Positions 24,503-35,900 of a stretch of DNA of 60,000 nt are shown in pieces. This DNA is from Liolophura sinensis (Eukaryota > Mollusca > Polyplacophora > Chitonida > Chitonidae). The DNA is taken from positions 39,235,385-39,295,384 of the forward strand of contig NC_088295.1 in assembly GCF_032854445.1 (NCBI RefSeq), written 5' to 3'. Numbering within the stretch: the stretch's first letter is position 1; every line of letters begins with the position of its first letter. The notes under the pieces are model-generated. The model did no database searches, was not told the origin of the DNA, and saw only the letters and a list, made by a program, of their open reading frames with translations. Made by a program: the position numbers and the translations under genes.

Positions 24503-27500
24503 TCATCGTTCACATTCTCCGTGTGAGGTTGCACTGACAGGGAGGTAACTCTGACTCTGATCTCGAGCACCAGTTGTCTCCCTTACCATCGTAGGGAAAG
24601 GTGGTGTATAAGACGAGGTCTGGCCTCCCAAGAAGGCAGGTGTGGAGGGAGGGGCTCCCTGAGGGGTAGGCTGCTGCTGCTCAATATACCGCTCCACCAA
24701 CCAGCTGGGCGGCTGCTGAAAGTTACTGCTCAGGTTGAACAAGTTTAGCACAGCAAGTTTCTGTTATGTCGTGAAGGAAAAAGAATAACAAATCAGTGAT
24801 ACAAAAGTTTCTTTCATTCTAAGATAAAAAGTCTGCCCCATACAAGTGGAGATTTACAGCTCGTGGACAAAATTCTTTCAAAATAAACTACAGTTAAACC
24901 CCAAGCACTCACTCACTCAAATGAATGTCGCCCCTAAATATTATTTACTTGGAATTGGAAAGGATACATTTTGTGGCAGTGGAGGTAGCTGGAACACAGA
25001 TGGTGGCTGGGTGAGACGCATGTGGCTGGAACCTAGAAAAAGAAGATTTTTGGAAAACTATCAATAATCGTCAGTCCAGGAAATAAACTAGAAACAATGC
25101 AAAAAGGTTCTTCAGTTCACAATCCACAAAAATGACAGGATAAAGAATACACAACATAGAGAACAGTATTTGTCCTTGTGTATGAGCCTTATTGACAGTA
25201 AGGGTGATAAACACAACATCATTGGCATGATCATATGTAAAAACGGAACACCTATCATAAAATATTATACTGAAAATCAGATAAAGATAAGTTGAAAAGG
25301 GGATTCCTAAGAAAAAGTCGTTTTCACCTTTAGGGTGGAAGTACTGGTGAGCTCTGGGGTTGAACACATTACCAGTTCGGAATGGCATGAAGAGGGCTGG
25401 TAAACTCACATCTGTAATAGTCAGAACCAAAATTGTTAGATTTTCTCTCTAAAAATCATATAATAACATGTTCAGCACAAATGGGCACTGATAATCCATT
25501 CAATATTCAATGAATTAATATTTACAGCTTACCACCAAGCAAGAGGTTGGACACTAACCTTTGACAAAATCAGTGCAAAACCTATTGATGTACCCACCTT
25601 CCAGAGCATCGGGAGCTTGTCTCTCACTCAGTTTATGTTGACCAGCCAGTTTCTGCTCTATGTCTTTGCTGACCTCCTGCCACAATTTGTCACTGAGGGC
25701 CTGCCTGTGCTTCTGGGTCTCGGACTCGTATTTCTGTAGCCTTGACAAAAACTATAACAGCCAGAGGTACATTTCTGTTAGTAAATTACTTGCTGAACCT
25801 TAGATCAAATGTTAGATTTTTTTATTGGCGACACCATTTTTTTCATTTACTTATCTATTTGATTAATGTTTTACGCCATACTCAAAAATATTTCACTTAT
25901 ATGAGGTGGGAGGAAACCAGGCAGGACAGATTGATGGCAGACCTTCTCACATGCAAAAGCAGATGAACTGCAAACCGTTTACTTATATCGTCAAAATTTA
26001 ACTTGACAGTGCAAAGGAAATTTCTATCAAAATGGGCGAAGAAGCTTTAAATATTACATATATAATCGAAGCCGATTAGGACGAACTTATCTGAGAAAGT
26101 AAGTGAAATGTTAGTGCTGACAACCAAAATATTATCAGTGCCAAGGGAATCTCACAGTGGGTCTGAATATGTATGTTGAAGACAATATGCCAGTTAAACT
26201 ATTAGGAAAAAATGATTAAGATTCTGACCTCAGAAAGTAGACCACAGGTTGGTTTGGACCACTAAAATGTGATCAGGTATTGATGCATCCCTAATGAGTC
26301 TTGACGCAGTTTCATTCAAATTGGGCTAGGAGACACAATTGTGTGACAGATGCAAGATGCAGGCTCAGGAGAGCATGAAAACGCAATATCTTTCTCCCTC
26401 TGACATGAATTTGATCAGCATCCCACATAAACACATTTACTGTCCACACAACATCTAACTTACGTCTTGTGGCAAATCATTACCCCATTTTGGTAATGGT
26501 CGACCAACTCTGAAATTCTTCTTTGGCTTTGAATGAGACGGAGGCCTGTAATGGAGAGTAAATAAGAAGAAAACTAAAACACTGCACATATTACATGTCA
26601 CGTGTAAACCCATCCATTCAACCAATGGAGAGTAAATAAGAAGAAAACTAAAACACTGCACATATTACATGTCACGTGTAAACCCATCCATTCAACCAAT
26701 GGAGAGTAAATAAGAAGAAAACTAAAACACTGCACATATTACATGTCACGTATAAACCCATCCATTCAACCAATGGAGAGTAAATAAGAAGAAAACTAAA
26801 ACACTGCACACATTACATGTCATGTGTAAACCCATCCATTCAACCAATGGAGAGAAAAAAAGAAGAAAACTAAAACACTGCACATATTACATGTCACGTG
26901 TAAACCCATCCATTCAACCAATGGAGAGTAAATAAGAAGAAAACTAAAACATTGCACATATTAGATGTCACGTGTAAACCCATCCATTCAGTCAATGATG
27001 CTTCAGGCAGAAAGAACATTGTCACATAGGAAGCCCTACCTGGATATACTTTCATATCAACATCCACAACTTACAAACCAGTATAACTGTTCCCATGTAT
27101 AGGAGACGCTGGATAAGTCATGTACTTGATGGGGCTGCTAGCTTATTAATCAAGTGAAAAAGCTAAAGCATAAATGCCCTACCTGGGTTGTTTGATGGGG
27201 CTGTTACCCTCAGGCTTGTAGTCCATGTTTATGGGGGAGGTATGGATAGAGTGTCTCTCTAGGTGACCTCGACTTCCTGCAGAATGTGACCTCTGACCCT
27301 CCTTATAAGGCGTGTTTGCTGGTGGCTGTATTGTGGGCATGTTCCTCAGGTTGTCCATCAGTCCTTGGAGGCGGGTCCTGAAGTTATTGACTGGTCATTT
27401 GACTAACAGTTTCTAATGGAATCAGCTGTCTTCCTCTCCGGCCGTAAGTGAGAAGGTCTGCCAGCAACCTGTGGATGGTCGTAGGTTTTCCCCGGGCTCT

Positions 27501-29902
27501 GCCCGGTTTCCGCCCACCATAATGCCGGTCGCCGTCGTACAAGTGAAATATTCTTGAGTACGGCGTAAAACACCAATCAAATAAATAAATAAATAAATCT
27601 AATGGAATCACATGACACATGATGTATTTAGTTTACTCACATTCTTCATCTTATTTCTGCAGGGAGAAACAACTTGAAATACAGTTTATTCACCTGGACT
27701 TCACTTTGGAAATCTAAGGAGAAGCTAACATTTAACCCTAAACAAATGGTAGCATACTGTAATTCTTCAACCTTATCACATGTTTGCAAGGTGTTTATTC
27801 AAGCATACTCTGAGGGCACTATTCATTGTAGACAAAAAAAATATACTTTTCGTGAAAAACTTCAATTGGCCAATCCAACCAGTTTTGTCTGCAAAATCAA
27901 ATTATAATTGTGCATAAATTGCACTGAAACTTGTTCTTTCATATGCGAAAAGGTTGAGGAATCAGGTAATATTTTCTAAATCTTCCACAGCACTAAGTGA
28001 TAAACACTTCAGTTGTACCAGTGGTTTGTTGTCAAATGTTTGCTTTGCATACACATTTCACAAAAGGCAACTGTTTGGCAGATGAACAATTCTAGCCGAG
28101 AATAATGTTCATACTCGTATTCATCCTGAAGCATAATGAGCTCTTGCTTGTGCCGTTCCATCATGCGATCGTACTCCTCTCTGGTCACTGTCTCCTGAAG
28201 GACAACAATACAGCATAGTGTTGTACAATTACTTACTATATACATATACAAGCAACATGCTATGTGGTTCACAAAAAGCCACTGCACAGGTTTAAAATTG
28301 TGGTCAAGAAGTGGTACTTTTTGGACATTAACCAAACCATATTCAGTATCTGAGTGAAATAGCACCTTTGCTACACATTAGAACCAGACTTCAACCCCGA
28401 AGCCAACATTCAACATATATATACTTTACAATGTGAGGAAATTTTTTTTTTGTCATCTTTGTAGCCTACATCACAAGCTTTCAGATCAAAGGATCTCATA
28501 ATCCTCATGGGGTTTGGGTGTAAAGGCAAAGCAGCTGGACACAGTCTCGTCTCTGTACTCTTTGTTCAGAACAAAGAACCTGTTATCGACCTACATCATG
28601 TGGTTTAGGTGTAAAAGCTATAGTAGACAGAGCCCCGTGTGTAGCCTTTGTTAACATCAAAGGATCCCATAACCTACCTACCTTATTAGGTCCAGATGTA
28701 AAGGCTATAGCAGACAGTCATGCCTTTGTACTCTTTGTCCAGATCCAAAATTCAATAACGACCTACCTCATGAGGTTCAGGTGTAAAAGCTATATCAGAC
28801 ATAGCCACGCCTTTGTACTCTTTGTTCAAATCAAAGAATTCAATAACGAACTACCTCATGAGGTTCAGGGGTAAAGGCTATAGCAGACAGAGCCTCATCT
28901 TACTCTTTGTTCACAACCTACCTCATGAGGTCCAGGTGTAAAGGCTATTGAAGACATAGTCACGCCTTGGTACTCTTTGTCCAGATCAAAATATTCAATA
29001 ATGACCTACCTCATGAGGTTCAGGTGTGAAAGCTAAAGCGGATAAAGCCTCGTCTCGGTATTCTTTGTTGAGATTCTCCTTGGTTGTCACCTCCAGGTCT
29101 ATTCCAGTCAGATCATACACCAGCTCATTCACACCCACAGTGCCTGTCGCAAGAACAATATTTAATGTATTCTCATACATGTCATAAATGTACACTGAGC
29201 TGTAATGTGATATTAACACATGTCCAAATGACAGTCTTACAATAACGAGTATGTGTGACAAACTCAGCACTGAACTGAAATGTTTTCTGTAATGCATTAA
29301 CAGTAAATCGCCTATAATTTCCTGAACTTTTTAACAAACTAATCACCCCGCTGTAAGAACTGCAATAATCATGTAATCATGTGGCTTTAATACTGCCAAT
29401 CACATAGAATTTCACATGACATTTCATCCTCTCTGTACAGCCTGGTGATTAGTTCAGGAAAATTACATGGGCTTATAGCTTACTTATAGGTATGTATATA
29501 CTGAAATAATTTACCCATCAAACAGGTCTTTCAACATAGTCTGCTCATATATCTAGTTTCAATTACCTGGCATGGCAATAACCTGAATAAAAAAAAATTC
29601 TGCCAGCCGAAATCTACTAAATACCTAATTTTAGAAAAAAAAAGAGATACATTACCAGTTTGTTTGTTGAAAGACCTTGGTTTTAGCCTCTGACCCCAGT
29701 AGAGAACCAATGGCATTTGTCCGCAGGGCCCCTTCCCTGAGCGCAGTGAGAACAGGGGCACTAATGTAGGAGAGACATCCTTCATCCTGTCCTCTGGGTT
29801 AGGGGTTTCTGATGATGTATCCTCAGTATTTCTCACCTCCATGTCTACCAATAGCCTTGGTTCATCACCCTTTGGCGGAGGTAGGTCTATAGTTGGGAGC
29901 TC
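24503..29902 (-). CDS. Unrecognised gene, C-terminal block (exons 13-21)
   Basis: Exon 13 includes MPLVLYWGQRLKPRSF. An internal consensus donor (GAG|gtgaga at 29836) could truncate this exon but would break phase. Exons 15-16 encode a heptad-like helix (YDRMMERHKQELIMLQDEYE, then TRLQGLMDNL). Exon 18 is another helical stretch (LQKYESETQKHRQALSDKLW). Exon 19 has a distinctive FMPFRTGNVFNPRAHQYFHP motif. Exon 21 ends in Gln/Pro/Ser-rich sequence and a TGA at 24503. Confidence 0.8.
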
Positions 29903-32900
29903 CTGCAGACAAAAATAGAGTTTATTTTTTCTTTATTTATTTGGTAGTTAATGCTTCACTAAATATTTTCTATGTACAAAAAAGCAGTAAATTTCATGGC
30001 AGGAACGAATGAATGAATGATTATGGTTTAATGCCACATCTGCAATATTTCAGCCATATCATGGCGAGAGCAAGGTGAAAACACGAGGCGGTTGAGGTTT
30101 CCGATATGGTGGTAAGAACATCAAAAATAAAACATAAATGTTTGGACATGTTTAAAAACAGATAACAACAACCAAAAATAGTTAGAACTCGAAAACCTGC
30201 ATTTTTAAAAAATAGTATATCAAGAACTGTACATATAGCTTTTTATCGATAAATATTTACATATTAATAATATTTATATCTTGTGATAAAGGCCAATGGC
30301 CTTCAAATAATTTGTAACAACATCGCCAGCGATGAATCTCTCCCGAACATGGGCAAAGTTCACACAGTCAACCAAGATATGTTTGATGCCGTATTGGGCA
30401 TGACATCCAACACACTCGGGATTCATGGCAGGAGGAAACTGACGAAAAAAAAAACAGCTACACAGCTGATCCAGAATTTCCCACATTATTACAAAGAAAC
30501 ATGTTTTACATATGGTTGTGTTCTGTATTATTTTAGTTCGATCATAAAGAGGTTTCCCTGTACCAGACCAGTTTCAGTGTTAAAACATTTATAATTTTCC
30601 TCACAAGAATGCCATGCCAGTGACACTGGACATAACAAAAACACCCCATCCAGTCTTTAGACTGCCTCATGTTCTTAACTTGTTCTCGCCACGATATGGC
30701 GGAGATATTGCCAATGTGGCGTTAAGCCATAATCATTCATTCATTCATTCATTCCAGTCTCAAGTGCTTTGCCTATCTCATTATGCTAAGGGTCAAGTAA
30801 GAACGTATCAAGATTACCAATTGTGTAAACTTAGGTCTGACCCAACTGTGATTAACGTTGGACATTCTTACAAGGCTTTTGTATGGCAGTTGGTCATTTG
30901 AGGTTTTTGGCCACTGGTGTTATGTTTCTTGGTAATTTCAAGTAAATTTATGTGACAGACAAAGTTGTCAAATTGCAGATGTGAAAAATTCTATAAATTA
31001 TCTTTAAACATTCTTTCATCTCTTACCATAGACTTGATCTCATCATAGCTTATGGTCGCCATGGCCACCATTTCTTCGTTAGGACCATAATTAACAGCCA
31101 CACGAAGCTGTTGAACATCTGATGCTTTGGATTCTGAGTGCATTTCTTCAGGAAGCTCAAAGGTATACTCCTCAAAACTGGACAAAAATACAATTATGAA
31201 AGTTACTTTTGGTTATATCAGATTAAAAAAACTAACAAAAGTTAGTTGCTAAATAAAAGTAAATAAATATAACAACTAAAACAAAAAAAACGTCAAAAAT
31301 AAATAAATAATGGAGAAAGTAAACAATTAAAAAAAGAAACAGAATGATAATCAACAACGGTTTAACTTATATTTTCTGGTTTATAGCAATAAGTTTTTCT
31401 AATAGAATTAGAATTTCCAAAACTCCATTGTACTCACTATTTGACAACTTTGACTTCCTCAACAACATCTGTGGATGCTTCATCTCCTGAAAACACAATT
31501 ACCCATAATACTGCAGATACTGCAGATAGTCTAATCAGGAGGAACATAGACCTGAGAGTCCATGCACAAGCATATGTTTTACATTATTTTTTTTCTATAT
31601 AATTCTTGAACAATTTAGGAAATTTTATAACTCGTGCACAGTGTGCAGTCTGAGGGAGAAACATTCTGAAAGCTTCTGTCTCATCTAACTTTTTAAGTTT
31701 TTTGCAAATATGTATTTTTTAAAGCTTTTAAAGTGAAAACATATTAGTTCAAAAAATATTATAATTATTATACCAATGTTTACCTTTGTCCGTCTTCGTT
31801 GGAGTCTTAGGTTTGGCTGGTGTGGATGGTTTTGAACTATCTTTGTTGTCTTTTGGTTCCTCTGGCTGAATGAAAATAAACAAAAATAAACTAAATAAAC
31901 AAAACAAGCAAATGATGGGGAAGCGAAAAAAGAAATGCTGAGGAGAGTCCATGCAAGTCAAAGTACCTGATGCTTTGTAAGCGGCAGCATTCAGTGCTTT
32001 TTAAAGCAGATCTCACATAAGTCTTTTATACCTCAATCATATTTCATCTCTTTGCAGGCAGAATGCTATGACAGTGAGTATTTTCCCTACAGCATGTCCT
32101 TATATCTTATTTTCTCAACCTTTCTGCATATGAAAGAGCAATTTTAAGTGCAATTTTTACGTTGATTTGGTGATAAAACTAGATTGGATGGATTGCCCAA
32201 TGCCACGCCTTCACACTAGCTAATGATAATACAAGTATAAGCACTGAAAAGCTGCTCCCTTTGATACACATGGTTATGTGATCTATATCCTTATAAGGGA
32301 AATGGACCCTTGCCCCAGTGCTGACACAAAGTCAGCCCAAAATTTTCATCTACTCCAGAAGTGATACACCTGTCCATGAGCTCACCTCATCTTGTGCCTC
32401 CTGCTCTTCCTCCTCTGGGTCCAGTACTCCTGACTTGTGGACCTGCTTACCAAGCGAGATAACACAGCGTAGCTGTTCCTCCTTGAGCCCTTGAGGAGCG
32501 TATACTCTCACGTACAGGCCTTTGTCATACTCTGGTTCATGTGTCCACGTGGTCTGGTCTGACATGGGTGGCTTCTCCAGGACAGGTAGTGATTCAGTGT
32601 CTTCAAATCTAACACGCTGTGCAGAGAGGACAAAACAAAACAGTTCTTCAGTGTTCAAAACAGTGATTGTGTGTTCTTTCCATTTTCTTTATCGTTAAAG
32701 TTTTGAATAAAATACAACTCGAAAAGCCAAATTAAATGAATACTTCGACCTTCACAAATATTTAATGTTTATGAAAAGAAAATGATACAAACAATCATAA
32801 CAAAAATATTTGTACCATTAAAAAATAATGATATAGGTACATAATTTAACAGGGCTAGTGAAAAGGAACAAAATACACATAGTACTCTCATGTTATGCAC

Positions 32901-35900
32901 GTAAGTGAAGGTTGAACTGTGTCAAGGTTTAAGCTGTTCAATCAAAGTGATACTGTGATACGCACCTTGGCTGATCCTGATCTGCTATAATCAGATGAGT
33001 GGTCACTGTCTGCTGTCATGGTGATTGCGATGTCAGGCCCCGCCTTCTCACTGTGCTGTTCTTCACTTTGAGCACCCTCTTCGCTGTCAGGCTCGCTTCC
33101 GTCCAGTGTTGTGTCCTTGTCTTTAGACGTGTCCCCATCCTGAAATGGGGAAAATCAGTCCACAGGTGACAAAATGATTAAAATACATAGTTGTGAAACC
33201 TACATGTAAGTAGAATCAAAGTTAAAATCTCCAAAAGCAGGCACTCAACACGAAAGTATATTTCGTCAATTTCAGTTAACAGTCACCAGCCAGTCATTGA
33301 CAATATTGACTATATTCTGCCTGCAAACAATACTAAATATTTTTACTGTCCCATGGGCTTTAGTGACAATAGGCAGTGGAAGATCAGGTGGAATTAGGTA
33401 AGAATGGCTGATGTAGACCACTTGTCTTCCATCAACGTGATGTGCATACATGCATCCGTGCGTTAGAAACATGCCCAAGGTCAGTGGATTACCCTGGGTG
33501 ACCACAACCATATAAATGGCATTACCAGCCATCAAATAAATAACTTTCTTGTTAGCTAGAAACAGAAAGAAAATACAAATGCCTCCTCTTACTGAATCTG
33601 CCCTCTCTGCTGGAGTAGCTGAGACCTCAGTTGGAGCCTCTGTCACAGTATCATGATCATCAAGACAGGGTTCAGTCCCTTGTTTCCCTGACAACCGACT
33701 CTCCACCCCTTCATACACAGGCTCTTCCTCCTCCTCATCAGAAGATTCCTCCAAGGCTCTGGCATACTCATGTACATGTTCCAACCTGTATCAACATCAA
33801 CATACCCACATGATGAATCTCATTTATTCTTAAACTAAAAGGTATTTTTTGATGATTTTCTAGAACTCTGATCAAGAATGATAACTGGTCAATATTGAAT
33901 GGAGGGGTCTTTGCTGGCTTAAGAGGCTAAAGCTTTTGTCCTCTCCTCATTCCATTGGCTAATTAGGTAGCAGGTTAAAATCCTCCTCCTTGTTTGGCTG
34001 CGGCTTAAGTCAGGAATTTTTTCAGGTGACTATAAAAAAGATTACTATACTCCATGCACTGCTGTTTTCTGGCACAATGGTAAGTTGAGCCCAAGCCAGA
34101 CTGATCATTGCTCTCTTGTCTTATATGATTTGATATGTTATTAGTTTGATCACTAACTGTCATCACCAATGCAGGATTGAGCAATAGACTAGTACAGCTT
34201 AGCCCTGAATGGATGGATCCACCACATCTGATGTCCCACCATCCCTTCATATGACGTTACTTTTCATTCCATTCCTGGTGAAACCAAATGTGACCTCACG
34301 GTGTCACAAAAAGTTTGAACATTGTAACCAATGTGTGAGACATCCGGCTGACCTATTTGCGACAATACTGCTTATGACTGGAACATTGCATGTTCTTGCT
34401 TGACAGTTCAGAAAAGTTGGTTACTCTAAGCAGAGAAATTTTAGATGACTATAAGGGAAGCATGGTACAGGTTATTCATGTGGTTTTAGCGATCAACATG
34501 TGACACAAATAGAAATTACACCTACCCTAATTTGGCCTTCTCTTTGATAGACTCTATCAGGAACTTCCACCTTCGTCCATGACCTTTAGCACTGGTTAGT
34601 TTTGAAAAGAGCTTTTCCCAGTTCATCAAGCGTTTTTCTCTGGCTATCCTCTTTGACTGAAAAGCACACAATCTGTACATAGTACTTCACCTGAAGTTTC
34701 GCATTTTTCAAGTCACACATTTCACCTTATTCTGATCGATTCATTCATCTTATTTTATTTTTTTTTTCCATGAAGTCTGATTAATTTCTTATCGTGTACT
34801 TACATGAGCATCAACCAGCTGGAGACGCTTGATGGCGATGTTAAGCTGCCTCTGTTTGCTCTCGTAATCCTGGTGGAGCTTCTTTAGGGCGGTGCTCTTC
34901 TCTTCCCAGGGGGTGGAGTACACACGTACCATGCGGATCAGCTCGTTACTCGGCATCTGCAGGTCACTCACACTGACAGAAAACAGTACAAACACCAGTA
35001 TTAAGCAGCTAATGCGATGTGCTTTTCTCATCCACATACATTTCACCATGGGTGGGCTATCATAGTTAAACACTGAATGAGCAGGAGTCGAACATGTACA
35101 TGTTTTTATCAAATCTGAAATTCCACATGATTTCTGATTATATCCAGTTTTTGCATACCTTCATATGAATACAATCAAAGGGCAATCGTTACTATGTTTT
35201 AAACTGGGGAGTGGTGGTGGGGGAGAGCTAAACTGTAAAATGTAAATCTGAATGAGTTCATAAAAAGATAATCAACTTCAGGAAGAAACCAAAAGAAACA
35301 TATCATTTCATCTGTTTTTTACCGACATGTATTTGATTATTTTTACACACATGAGAACGTGTGTAAAACACTGATATTAACAGATGAGTACAAAACTGCT
35401 GTACCAGAGTAGCAAACACCTCACCTTCTGTAGACTCTACTGGTGACTAGGGCCAGTCTGACCAGGACGCTCGGGGGTAGGGCATGACGCAGCACTTCAT
35501 CCTTAAACTCCAACATCTGTAGATCATTATAACACATGCTACATCACTGTTTGGTCAGCTTGATTATGAACACCACATTGGGTCACAAAAATTAACCTCA
35601 AAGTTACAGGGCTTTCTCTGCTTATTCCAATCAGGCCCTGCTGTAATCAGTTTCACAGACATGATAATGCCCTATGCATTGCACGATGTACAGGACTTCC
35701 TCTGCTTATTCCAATCATGCCCTGCTGTAATCAGTTTCACAGACATGATAATGCCCTATGGATTGCACGATGTACAGGACTTTCTGCTTATTCCAATCAG
35801 GCCCTGCTATAATCAGTTGCACAGACATGATAATGTCCTGTGCATTGTACCATGTAGTTACAGTATTTCACCTAAATTTTAGCATTTTTCTGACTGATTC

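Noticed and set aside
29831-29840. Strong internal donor GAG|gtgaga in exon 29656-29902
   Set aside because: Its use breaks phase with the next exon, and the exon sequence beyond it is open and continues in phase.
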